Source: Alphaproteobacteria bacterium
GTDB lineage: Bacteria > Pseudomonadota > Alphaproteobacteria > Rhizobiales > Rhizobiaceae
Assembly: GCA_024742485.1 (NCBI GenBank)
Contig: JANSYK010000001.1
Coordinates: 1,178,001-1,242,000, forward strand
Direction: 5' to 3'
DNA: 64,000 bases
The translations under genes and the position numbers were made by a program. The stretch's first letter is position 1. Each line of letters starts with the position of its first letter. The notes beneath the pieces are model-generated. The model did no database searches. It was not told the origin of the DNA and saw nothing but the letters and a program-made list of their open reading frames with translations. Below are positions 20,923 through 30,592 of this stretch, piece by piece.

Positions 20923-21181
20923 GATCGTCGTGTGAAGGTGCATTCTCTGATCGACCAATATCTGCATTGAGCGGATTACCGCCTCCCTGATGCGGATTGC
21001 TGCATTCGTCAGTTTGGGCTCCAGGCGGACGGTCGCCCACAGCACTTTGCATGTGAATCCTGGAACAGTCTGCGGTTGGCTGGTCGGACAATGCGAACCT
21101 TCACCCGATCGCGCGTTTCCAGTCGACATGGGCTGTAACCTCCTGACCCTGGAAAACCACCCCTGTCGCGCTTAGTGCAAT

Positions 21182-21275
21182 TCAGGTTTTGACGGAATCG
21201 GCAAAACCTGAATGCATCAACAAAATCAAAGGCCGGCACCGTTGTCCCGTTTCTGACAAAACGTGAAACGGTCTA
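21182..21275. repeat. Copy 2 of ~94-bp intergenic repeat, containing inverted repeats
   Basis: tcaggttttgacggaatcggcaaaacctgaatgcatcaac...tttctgacaaaacgtgaaacggtcta; includes a perfect 10-bp inverted repeat TCAGGTTTTG...CAAAACCTGA. Confidence 0.8.
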
Positions 21276-21366
21276 GTCGAAGCCCATCGCCAATGAATTC
21301 GACCGTTCTGATTAGCTCCGTTCCTACCCAGATTTACCGGTCTCGGTGACAATCGTCTGTTGCCAT

Positions 21367-21388
21367 GATATAAAGACATCTTTATATC
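21367..21388. promoter_or_regulatory. 22-bp palindrome GATATAAAGA-CA-TCTTTATATC upstream of homocysteine methyltransferase (candidate SahR/ArsR-type methionine-cycle operator)
   Basis: Perfect 10-bp arms, 2-bp spacer; identical copy at 45552-45573. Confidence 0.7.
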
Positions 21389-21422
21389 GCAATGTAATTG
21401 ATTCAATTTCAGGACCTGTCCC

Positions 21423-22451
21423 ATGAGTTTGCCCCAGGCCGCTTCAAATCCCCTGTCACAATTGATCGCCGAAAAGGGCGTCCTGCTGGCCGATGGTGCG
21501 ACGGGCACCAACCTGTTTGCCATGGGTCTGGAAGCGGGTGAAGCGCCCGAACTGTGGAATACGGATGCGCCGGAGAAAATTGTCAAACTCCATCAGGATT
21601 TCGTCGATGCGGGTTCCGATATCATTCTGACCAACTCCTTCGGTGGTACGCGCCATCGCCTGAAGCTTCACCATGCGCAGGACCGGGTCTTCGAGCTCAA
21701 CAAGAAGGCGGCAGAAATCGCGAGAAACGTTGCCGATCAATGCGACCGAAAAATCATCGTGGCCGGTTCGGTTGGACCAACCGGTGAATTGCTGGTGCCG
21801 CTGGGCGCCCTTACCTATGAGGATGCGGTCACGGCCTTCGCCGAACAGATCGACGGCCTGAAGGCTGGCGGCGCAGACATTGCATGGATCGAAACCATGT
21901 CGGCGCCCGACGAAATCCGCGCCGCTGCGCAAGCCGCCGTCAACTGCGGCATGCCCTATGTTTATACCGGATCATTTGATACGGCGGGAAAAACAATGAT
22001 GGGATTGCATCCCCGCGACATTCGCGGGGTGACATCCGATATCCCGACGGCACCCGTCGCGGTTGGGGCCAATTGCGGAGTCGGCGCATCCGATATACTC
22101 GCTTCGCTCCTCGATATCAGCGCCGCCGGTTCTTCTGAACCCATCATCGTCAAAGGAAATTGCGGCATCCCCGAATTCCGTGGATCGGAAATATATTACT
22201 CCGGAACACCGCCCCTGATGGCCGAATATACGCGCCTGGCGATTGACGCCGGCGCAACGATTATCGGTGGCTGCTGCGGCACGTCCTGCGATCACTTGAA
22301 GGCAATGCGCCAGGCAATCGACACCCATCAAAAGCATGCCCGCCCATCTGTCGATGAAATCATCGAGAAAATCGGCCCGATGCGAAACAAGATTGCCGAT
22401 TCCGGTGAAGCGGCACCCCGCCGCGAACGCCGTGGCCGACGGCGCGCGTGA
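21423..22451 (+). CDS. Homocysteine S-methyltransferase family (betaine-homocysteine methyltransferase-like)
   Basis: KGVLLADGATGTNLFAMGLEAGEAPELWN; Zn motif GGCCGTSCDHLKAM; NCGVGASDILASL. C-terminus APRRERRGRRRA. Confidence 0.9.
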   Translation: MSLPQAASNPLSQLIAEKGVLLADGATGTNLFAMGLEAGEAPELWNTDAPEKIVKLHQDFVDAGSDIILTNSFGGTRHRLKLHHAQDRVFELNKKAAEIARNVADQCDRKIIVAGSVGPTGELLVPLGALTYEDAVTAFAEQIDGLKAGGADIAWIETMSAPDEIRAAAQAAVNCGMPYVYTGSFDTAGKTMMGLHPRDIRGVTSDIPTAPVAVGANCGVGASDILASLLDISAAGSSEPIIVKGNCGIPEFRGSEIYYSGTPPLMAEYTRLAIDAGATIIGGCCGTSCDHLKAMRQAIDTHQKHARPSVDEIIEKIGPMRNKIADSGEAAPRRERRGRRRA

Positions 22452-22494
22452 CGGGATCACGCCCGACTGTATTGCTACGCCGCAACGCCCGGAT

Positions 22495-23265
22495 CTATTC
22501 CTGCTTCACTGTGGCGAGGGCCTCGCGCGCGCCGGTCACCAAAAGCCCGATATCCGTAGAAATCGCCACAAAACGGTATCCCCACTCGAGATAGCGAACA
22601 GCATCCTCGACCTTGGTTGCAAGAATGCCCGGAACGCTGCCGGCAGACGAAACGCGAACGGCGGCGGATTTGAGTTCCGCCTGCACCTCTTTGCACCCCG
22701 GATTGCCCAGGTGACCCAGCGAAGCCGACAGGTCCGAAGGCCCGATGAACACGCCGTCCACACCGTCAACGGCGGCAATGTCCTCCAGCGCCGCAAGCGC
22801 TTCTCCTGTTTCGATCTGCACCAGTGTGCATATTTGATCGTTTGCCTGCTGAAGATAGCCCTGCGCCATGCCAAACCGGCTCGCGCGAGTCGATCCCGCG
22901 ACACCGCGAATTCCGTCTGGAGGGTAACGGGTTGCCTGCACGGCCTGTCTTGCCTCGTCGACAGATTGCACAAAGGGCACCAGCAGGGTCTGCGCACCGA
23001 TATCCAGCAATTTCTTGATCAGAACCTTGTCATTCCAGGCCGGTCGTGCCGCCAGCGCGCTGTCGCCGGCCGACGCCGCCTGCAGCAGTGGCTGCATCTG
23101 GGCCACTTCGACGGCCGAATGTTCGCTGTCGAAAAGCAGCCAGTCATAGCCCACAAGAGACAGGGCTTCGGCTGTGATGGGACTTGGTATCGACATCCAC
23201 AGTCCAAGCTGTGTTTCACCGGCGAGCAGCCTTGCCTTGAAGCGGTTTTTCGGTGGCGCTATCAT
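22495..23265 (-). CDS. HpcH/HpaI family aldolase (4-hydroxy-2-oxo acid aldolase)
   Basis: RLLAGETQLGLWMSIPSPITAEALSLVGYDWLLFDSEHSAVEV; LVQIETGEALAALEDIAAVDGVDGVFIGPSDLSASLGH. Confidence 0.9.
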   Translation of the reverse strand: MIAPPKNRFKARLLAGETQLGLWMSIPSPITAEALSLVGYDWLLFDSEHSAVEVAQMQPLLQAASAGDSALAARPAWNDKVLIKKLLDIGAQTLLVPFVQSVDEARQAVQATRYPPDGIRGVAGSTRASRFGMAQGYLQQANDQICTLVQIETGEALAALEDIAAVDGVDGVFIGPSDLSASLGHLGNPGCKEVQAELKSAAVRVSSAGSVPGILATKVEDAVRYLEWGYRFVAISTDIGLLVTGAREALATVKQE

Positions 23266-24044
23266 GTGAATTGCACCGAAACGGTTCCAAGCGGCCCGAA
23301 ATCAGCCAGCAATGTATCTCCCTTCGCTGCCCAGACAGGACGCGTGAAAGAACCTGACAACATCATGTGGCCCGGCTCCAGGGTGGTTCCGAACGGGGCC
23401 AGCTTGTTGGCCAACCAGGCAATCGCCATGGCCGGGTGACCCAGCACGCCTGCCGCGATTCCGGTTTCCTCGATGTCGGAGTTGCGATGGAAAATAGCAC
23501 CGACCCACCGAAGATCGACATCATCCGGACGCATCGGCCGGCCACCAAGGATCAATCCGGCAGCGGCGCCATTGTCGGCAACCGTATCGAAAATCTTGCG
23601 CGGTTCCGTCACTCTTGCATCGATGATCTCGATCGACGGTACAACATAATCCGTTGCCTTGAGCACATCGACGAGACCGACATTGGGTCCCTTCAAAGGT
23701 TCCTTCAAGACAAAGGTGAGTTCAGGCTCGACCCGAGGCACGCAATAGTTTTCGAACGGCACCTTTGCGCCATTTTCAATCAGCAGATCATCAAAGATGT
23801 AGCCGTAATCCGGCTCATCAATCTTGGACGAGGCCTGCATGGCCTTGGATGTCAGTCCGACCTTGTGTCCGATGATCCGCGCACCTTTCGAAACCCAGTG
23901 ATCCGCCAGCATGGACGAGATCGCGTAGCTGTCCTCGATTTCGATGTCGGGAAACATTTCAGAGGGGCGCTGCCCCTGGATTTTGGTCTCGTGGGATTTC
24001 GCCAGTGAAGCGACGGCGGTTTCACGTTGTTCCTGGGTAAGCAT
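23262..24044 (-). CDS. HpaH/MhpD/DmpH family 2-oxo-enoate hydratase or decarboxylase
   Basis: [53 protein letters not shown]; 4-bp overlap with downstream aldolase. Confidence 0.88.
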   Translation of the reverse strand: MLTQEQRETAVASLAKSHETKIQGQRPSEMFPDIEIEDSYAISSMLADHWVSKGARIIGHKVGLTSKAMQASSKIDEPDYGYIFDDLLIENGAKVPFENYCVPRVEPELTFVLKEPLKGPNVGLVDVLKATDYVVPSIEIIDARVTEPRKIFDTVADNGAAAGLILGGRPMRPDDVDLRWVGAIFHRNSDIEETGIAAGVLGHPAMAIAWLANKLAPFGTTLEPGHMMLSGSFTRPVWAAKGDTLLADFGPLGTVSVQFT

Positions 24045-24089
24045 TATGCCCTCTTGTGTGATGCAGTTGTGCGTGTTCGAAGATGTTGA

Positions 24090-25277
24090 CTAGGGTCGTG
24101 ATGCCGGCCCGTCGTCAAGCCCGTTGTAGCTGGCAACGGCTTTGACCATGACTGCCTGGTGTGGATGCGGAAGTGCTTTGGCGGCGGTGGTCGTGATCGC
24201 TGGGAGCTGCCCATCAAATACCTGATCAATGGCACTGTTGAAGAGCGATTCCTCGTCCATGTTGATCAGAAAGGCCTCCAGGCTCACAATATCGGACAGG
24301 CTCAGCGAAAGCGTTCCCAGAATGTCGGAAACATTCAGCATGGTCTCGCGGGTCTGTTCAAAAATATTGTGGAAGAGGCTCCCGTCGGGAAAGACCGTGA
24401 TTCCCGCAAAACTGTCATTGGGGCGGCGCGAGCTCGTGCCCGAGACAAAGACAAGGTTTTCCACGCGTTTGACATGAGGAAAGCTGCCGCGCGGTCGAGC
24501 CTTGCCGGGCAGTGTATAGGATTTTACAAAGACCCGGCTGACAATCGCTTCGATCGTTCCACGGACCTGCGCAATCATGCGATCCCTTTGCGATGGCTCG
24601 AACCGCGATACCGGCACGCTCACCGTCAGGGCACCGATCATCTCGTCCTGCTCCGAAACAATCGGGACACTCAGATCGGCAAGGCCGAGTTCTCTCTCCT
24701 CGAAACTAACGGCAAAGCCGCGTTCCCGCGCATCGCGTATGTGCTGGCGCAGTGTATCGAGATCAGCAACCGAGTGCTTGGTGATCCGATCCAGACGCAC
24801 GGTCGATAATCGTTCTTCAAGCACGGAGGCCGGCAATTGCGAGAGATAAAGCTTGCCGATCGATGTGTTGTGAAATGATGGCCCGAAATCACTGCGCTCA
24901 CCGCACACCAGTGGCCGCTTGGGTATATGCCACGCGACCTTTTGCGGACCGCTTTTGTTGAAGAGTGTCAGGCTTACGGTTTCACCCAGTTCTTCGGCGA
25001 GCGCCTCGATGTGGACTTTCGCACGTTCCGTCAGAATTTGTTCACCGCCGGCGCTTTGTCCAAGTTCCGAAATCAACAGACCGAGATGGTATAGATTGCC
25101 GGACTGACGCGACACGGCACCGATTTCCTCAAGCGTCAGAAGAAACCGGTGCGTGGTCGACAGGGTGGCCCCAGTTTCCTCGGCGATCTGTTGTGGTCCG
25201 AGCGGCCGCGCGCTGCGGGCCAACAGCCGCAGGATATCAAAAGCCTTGATGACCGAATTGTTCTTGGGGGTCGCCAT
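24090..25277 (-). CDS. IclR family transcriptional regulator with C-terminal RidA/YjgF-like domain (fusion)
   Basis: IclR HTH and effector domain up to IEAIVSRVF, then ~130 aa PRGSFPHVKRVENLVFVSGTSSRRPNDSF...TRETMLNVSDILGTLSLSLSDIVSLEAFLINMDEESLFNSAIDQVFDGQLPAITTTAAKALPHPHQAVMVKAVAS, RidA-like (RidA part approx 24090-24520). Confidence 0.85.
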   Translation of the reverse strand: MATPKNNSVIKAFDILRLLARSARPLGPQQIAEETGATLSTTHRFLLTLEEIGAVSRQSGNLYHLGLLISELGQSAGGEQILTERAKVHIEALAEELGETVSLTLFNKSGPQKVAWHIPKRPLVCGERSDFGPSFHNTSIGKLYLSQLPASVLEERLSTVRLDRITKHSVADLDTLRQHIRDARERGFAVSFEERELGLADLSVPIVSEQDEMIGALTVSVPVSRFEPSQRDRMIAQVRGTIEAIVSRVFVKSYTLPGKARPRGSFPHVKRVENLVFVSGTSSRRPNDSFAGITVFPDGSLFHNIFEQTRETMLNVSDILGTLSLSLSDIVSLEAFLINMDEESLFNSAIDQVFDGQLPAITTTAAKALPHPHQAVMVKAVASYNGLDDGPASRP

Positions 25278-25320
25278 TTTGCCGTGGCTCTGCCTTGTTC
25301 AGTAACGGGAAATGTCCGGT

Positions 25321-27660
25321 TCAGCTCTCGTCGGATGGTTCGGAATCGCCATCATCCTTGTCACCGAGTTGTTGATTGAGAAATCCCCTGACTGCCTTGG
25401 AATCCGAACCGGAAAGGCCCAACTCTCCCAGCAGTGAATCGACAACCGGCGCCTGTGTCCTGTAGCGAAGGGCGCTGTCGACCAATTGATCAGGCAGAGT
25501 TCCCGATCCGCCAGGTCTCGATTCCTCGTCTCCACTGCCCGTCAGACCAGACTTTCCAAGCACGCCGTCCACCTGAAGAATGCGGATGTCGTTGATGTTT
25601 TCCATCGGTTTGGCGCTTTCGCGGATGATGTCCTTCAAATGGTCGATGACAGACAGCCGCAATTTCAGGGACATCAGCTCTTCCGACATGGTGTTTTCCG
25701 CATCGGTCATCGCCCGCACGGCCGCAGCATCTGTGGCATTGCGCAGTTCCTCGGCTTCGAGGCGGGCCTTTTCCGCCAGCGCTTCGGCCTGCGCCAGAGC
25801 CTTGACCCGATCCGATTTCGACTTGGTCTCCACCTCACTGGCCTTGGCAATATTCTGCGCTTCGCGGAACCGGGCCTCGGCCTGAACCAGCATGGCAACC
25901 GTGTCACGCTCCGCTTCGGTATTGGCCTGAATCAGTGCAATGATCTTGTCGCGCTCCTCACGCTCCTGTGCGCGGACAAGTTCCAGCTCCGATTCTGCCT
26001 TCACCAGGGCAACCCGGGCTGTTTCGACATCGGCCAGGGCAGCAATTTGCGCCTTTGAACTCTTTGCCACGGCAATGTCACGGCGATGTTCTTCCTCGCT
26101 CAGTTTCTGCTGCTGTTCGATCGTCTTGATGTCGACATTCAATTGCGTGTTGATGTTGGCGGTCGAAATCGATTCCTTCTTCGCCGCCTTGGCAAGTTCT
26201 ACCTCCTCTTCGGCAAGGATGCGGGCGGCTTCCAGGTCCCTTTCAACCTCAACCTTCAGATGATCGATTTCCTGTGTGGCACGAATAACGGTTTCGTCAG
26301 CTTCCTTTCGCTTTTCACTCTCCGCCTTGGCGATTTCGGCGGACTGTTCCGCCTGTACCAGCGCGATCGTTTTTTCTCGCTCAATACGGCTGATCCGGAT
26401 ATCCTTGTCGGTATCCTGTTTGGCGTCATCAACCGCCCGGCGCTTGTTCTGTTCTTCGGTTTCGACGGCCGATTGCAGGGCAATTTCGCGCAGGCTGGTC
26501 GCTTCGCTCGAGGCGGTTCGCGCCAGTTGGATCTCCCGGTCGGCGGCGATGCGTGCTTCCTCTGACTCGCGGCCCTTTTCCGCTTCGATCTTCAGGGTTT
26601 CGGCCGTCGTTTCGGCCTCCTGCAGGGCAACGTCTCTTTTTCGCTCGATCCGGCGGAGTTCCAGAGCCAGTTCGGTTTCGATGGCCGCAATCTCGGATTC
26701 CTGGCGGGTCTTCTGGGTCTGACGCTCGATTTCCTTCTGTGCGTTCAGTTTTTCTATTTCACGCGCTTCCTCGGCTTTGACATTGGCCACTTCGATGGCC
26801 AGGTCGGCGGCGACTCGCGCCTCTTCCGATTCACGCCTCTTCGCTGCCTCTTCCGCTGAAATGAGCGCGGCCTGTTCAGCGCGGCGCACGGCCACATCCT
26901 GCTGTTGACCCAGCCGCGCATATTCCTCTTCCTTGGTCAGTTCCAGACGGCGTGTCTCGCTTTCAAGACGCTTTTTCTGAATGGAAATCTCGCTGTCCTG
27001 CTCAATTGCATTGCGTTTCAGGCGACGCTCCTCGATGTCCGCCGTCAAACGGGTCAGACCCTCGGCGTCGAACGCATTGTTCGGATTGAAGAAATCCTTG
27101 TTGGTCTGGTCCATTGCCGTCAGCGAGGCGCTCTCGAGCTCAAGTCCGGTCTGTTCGATCTCGGGCCGCACCAGCTCCTTCACGCGGCGGATGTATTCAC
27201 CGCGCTGGACATGCAGTTCCTCCATGGTCATTTCAGCCGCAATCGTACGCAGGGCATCGACAAACCGACCTTCGAGCAAGTCGCGCATCGCTCCGGGTTG
27301 CGACGTCTTGCTGCCAAGGGATTGTGCCGCGAGCGCGATGGCGTCCCTGTTGCCACCGACGCGAACATAAAACTCTGCAGTGACATCCACTCGGAGGCGG
27401 TCACGGGTGATGATCGAATTGGTTTCAACGCGACTGACTTCGAGACGGTTGGTCCCCATCGTGACATTGATCACGTCGTGCAGAACCGGAATGACAAACG
27501 CCCCTCCGTTTTGCACCACTTTCTGTCCGCCCATGCCGGTGCGCACAAAGGCCACTTCCTTCGTGGCACGCTGATAAAGCCACCAGAACAAGATCCAGAA
27601 GACGATGATCGCGACCACGACGATCACGATCGTCATAACCACGGCTGCCAAGATGCCCAT
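25321..27660 (-). CDS. Flotillin/SPFH-domain protein, long coiled-coil
   Basis: N-terminal TM, VRTGMGGQKVVQNGGAFVIPVLHDVINVTMGTNRLEV (flotillin SPFH), extended E/A/K-rich coiled coil. Confidence 0.9.
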   Translation of the reverse strand: MGILAAVVMTIVIVVVAIIVFWILFWWLYQRATKEVAFVRTGMGGQKVVQNGGAFVIPVLHDVINVTMGTNRLEVSRVETNSIITRDRLRVDVTAEFYVRVGGNRDAIALAAQSLGSKTSQPGAMRDLLEGRFVDALRTIAAEMTMEELHVQRGEYIRRVKELVRPEIEQTGLELESASLTAMDQTNKDFFNPNNAFDAEGLTRLTADIEERRLKRNAIEQDSEISIQKKRLESETRRLELTKEEEYARLGQQQDVAVRRAEQAALISAEEAAKRRESEEARVAADLAIEVANVKAEEAREIEKLNAQKEIERQTQKTRQESEIAAIETELALELRRIERKRDVALQEAETTAETLKIEAEKGRESEEARIAADREIQLARTASSEATSLREIALQSAVETEEQNKRRAVDDAKQDTDKDIRISRIEREKTIALVQAEQSAEIAKAESEKRKEADETVIRATQEIDHLKVEVERDLEAARILAEEEVELAKAAKKESISTANINTQLNVDIKTIEQQQKLSEEEHRRDIAVAKSSKAQIAALADVETARVALVKAESELELVRAQEREERDKIIALIQANTEAERDTVAMLVQAEARFREAQNIAKASEVETKSKSDRVKALAQAEALAEKARLEAEELRNATDAAAVRAMTDAENTMSEELMSLKLRLSVIDHLKDIIRESAKPMENINDIRILQVDGVLGKSGLTGSGDEESRPGGSGTLPDQLVDSALRYRTQAPVVDSLLGELGLSGSDSKAVRGFLNQQLGDKDDGDSEPSDES

Positions 27661-27763
27661 TCGAGCGTCCTCCTTAGGTGTCCGATGCGGAATCTAGCAT
27701 TTTGAGTCCGCCATTCCCCAACAGTCTGTGACTCGCATCTTAGTTTCTCATTTATTGGTTTAC

Positions 27764-27792
27764 AATCTCAATATTAGAGGTAAAGTGAGATT
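27764..27792. promoter_or_regulatory. 7-bp inverted repeat AATCTCA-N15-TGAGATT in divergent flotillin/ridA intergenic region
   Basis: Arms 27764-27770 and 27786-27792 read directly; short, so weak. Confidence 0.3.
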
Positions 27793-27832
27793 CCTTGCTG
27801 GTGCGACACTCGCCTGACTGGGAGGTTACTGA

Positions 27833-28237
27833 TTGACGTTGCGGTTCGAAAGCTTGCCCCTGCCCAAGTTTCGGTACAGCCCCGCTGTGCGCATGGGACC
27901 GTTCGTCAAAACGGCCGGCATGGTCGGCCTGGATCCGCAAACGGATGCTTTGGTCAAAGGCGGGGCCGGTGCTGAGTTTCGGCAGATTCTGACCAATCTG
28001 GAAGGATTGATGGCAGACAACGACATCGACCGGTCGAGCCTGATGTCAGCCACCCTCTTTGTCACGGCATTCCACCGGTTCCCGGAGGTAAATGCCGCTT
28101 GGGATGCCTTCTTTGCCAATTGCCCGACATTGCCGACCAGGACGGCTGTCGGTGCGACGCAATTGCCGATCGGCGCGCAGGTCGAGGCCGAGTTCATGTT
28201 TTATGCGCCACCGGCTGGCCAACAGGAGACCGCATGA
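27833..28237 (+). CDS. RidA family protein
   Basis: TTG start with GGAGGT upstream; FRYSPAVRMGPFVKTAGMVGLDPQTDALVKGGAGAEFRQILTNLEGLM...PTRTAVGATQLPIGAQVEAEFMFY. Confidence 0.85.
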   Translation: MTLRFESLPLPKFRYSPAVRMGPFVKTAGMVGLDPQTDALVKGGAGAEFRQILTNLEGLMADNDIDRSSLMSATLFVTAFHRFPEVNAAWDAFFANCPTLPTRTAVGATQLPIGAQVEAEFMFYAPPAGQQETA

Positions 28238-28241
28238 TCCA

Positions 28242-28673
28242 ATGAGCAAGGTATCGCTGCAGACCAGATCGGAAGATGTCCACTCCATTGAATCGCAAGA
28301 CAATGGCACTGTCGCAGGTTATCGGCGTGCCGGCGCGTTTGTCTTTGTTTCGGGTTCCGGCCATCTGTCTGGAGACAGCGCCGCGTCACCGGACGTTAAA
28401 GGCGGCATCCGGCAGCAGACAACCACTTGCATCGAAAATCTGCGCGCTGTTCTCGAAGAGGCAGGAGGTGGATTGGAGAACCTGGTGGAGGTGACGACCT
28501 ACCTCGCCAACATGAACGATTATGGCGGGTACAACGACATCTACTCCAAATACTTTACGCCCGACGGCCCTGCCCGCACGACCGTTGCGGTGCATCAATT
28601 GTCGCGCCCAAACGCTTTGATCGAAATTCGCGGAACCGCTTACATCGCTGAAGCGACCCGCGCCCAGGGTTAA
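28242..28673 (+). CDS. amnD: RidA family protein, probable 2-aminomuconate deaminase
   Basis: GYRRAGAFVFVSGSGHLSGD...LVEVTTYLANMNDYGGYNDIYSKYFTPDGPARTTVAVHQLSRPNALIEIRGTAYI; directly upstream of amnBA-like genes. Confidence 0.75.
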   Translation: MSKVSLQTRSEDVHSIESQDNGTVAGYRRAGAFVFVSGSGHLSGDSAASPDVKGGIRQQTTTCIENLRAVLEEAGGGLENLVEVTTYLANMNDYGGYNDIYSKYFTPDGPARTTVAVHQLSRPNALIEIRGTAYIAEATRAQG

Positions 28674-29735
<1,062 letters not shown>

Positions 29736-29751
29736 GGGGGAAAGAAGCAAG

Positions 29752-30567
29752 ATGTCACTCGTCGCAGCCTATTTGGTGCCTGGCAATCCGTTGCCGTATT
29801 TGCGTCCCGAAAATCCGCCCTGGGCCGGCATCGCATCCGCCTGCCGCGCGGCGGGACGATCGCTGAGTGCGGCGCGACCGGACACAATCCTTGTCTATTC
29901 CACACAATGGATGGCAGTGCTCGACCAGCTCTGGCAAATGCGCCGGTCCTTTGACGATCTCCATGTGGATGAGAACTGGTACGAATATGGCGACCTTGAG
30001 TATCAGATCACTTGCGACACCGAGCTGGCGGCCGCCTGTGTCGAGGGCAGCAAGGAAATCGGCATCTCCTCAAAGGGTGTCGATTACGAAAAGTTCCCGA
30101 TCGACACGGGAACAATCGTTGCCAACGGGTTCATGAATCCGGGCGGGCGCATTCCCCTGACGATCGGGTCAAACAATCTGTACCATTCTTTCGATGACAC
30201 GGTCCGACTGGCTGAAATGGCCGTCGACAAGGCCAATCGCATGGGACGTCGCGTGGCAATTCTGGGCATTGGCGGCATGTCGGGCTCGATTTTCCGGCAC
30301 GAGATAGACATCACCACCGACGGCATCGCCACCGCCGAAGATGATGAGTGGAACCGCAAGATGCTCGCCCGCATTCAGCAGGGCGGCAGCGTGTCCGAAT
30401 TGGGCGCGTTTGCGCAGGAATATGCCAAGGCCGCCAAGGCGGACATGGGCTTCAAGCATTTTGGCTGGGTCTTGGGCGGACTCGGGCGAAATATCAGTGG
30501 TGCACAAATCCACGCCTACGGCGCGACCTATGGTTCGGGTGCTGCCGTCATTGAATTCAGAACCTGA
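29752..30567 (+). CDS. amnA: 2-aminophenol 1,6-dioxygenase alpha subunit-like
   Basis: LVAAYLVPGNPLPYLRPENPPWAGI...DTILVYSTQWMAVLDQLW...HVDENWYEYGDLEYQI...RVAILGIGGMSGSIFRHEI...MGFKHFGWVLGGL...YGATYGSGAAVIEF. Confidence 0.88.
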   Translation: MSLVAAYLVPGNPLPYLRPENPPWAGIASACRAAGRSLSAARPDTILVYSTQWMAVLDQLWQMRRSFDDLHVDENWYEYGDLEYQITCDTELAAACVEGSKEIGISSKGVDYEKFPIDTGTIVANGFMNPGGRIPLTIGSNNLYHSFDDTVRLAEMAVDKANRMGRRVAILGIGGMSGSIFRHEIDITTDGIATAEDDEWNRKMLARIQQGGSVSELGAFAQEYAKAAKADMGFKHFGWVLGGLGRNISGAQIHAYGATYGSGAAVIEFRT

Positions 30568-30592
30568 CAAAGTCTCAAAAAGGGAGCAAGCA

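Noticed and set aside
20949-21180. Small ORFs between the 94-bp repeats as a transposase remnant
   Set aside because: Short ORFs on both strands, no transposase motif, no target-site duplication recognised; treated as non-coding.
21280-21422. Possible SAM-type riboswitch upstream of the homocysteine methyltransferase
   Set aside because: The clear signal is the DNA palindrome GATATAAAGACATCTTTATATC; I could not identify SAM-I/II/SAH consensus elements by eye.
22336-23439. 367-aa plus-strand ORF spanning the aldolase/hydratase genes
   Set aside because: Antisense to HpaI and HpaH family genes, no motif support.
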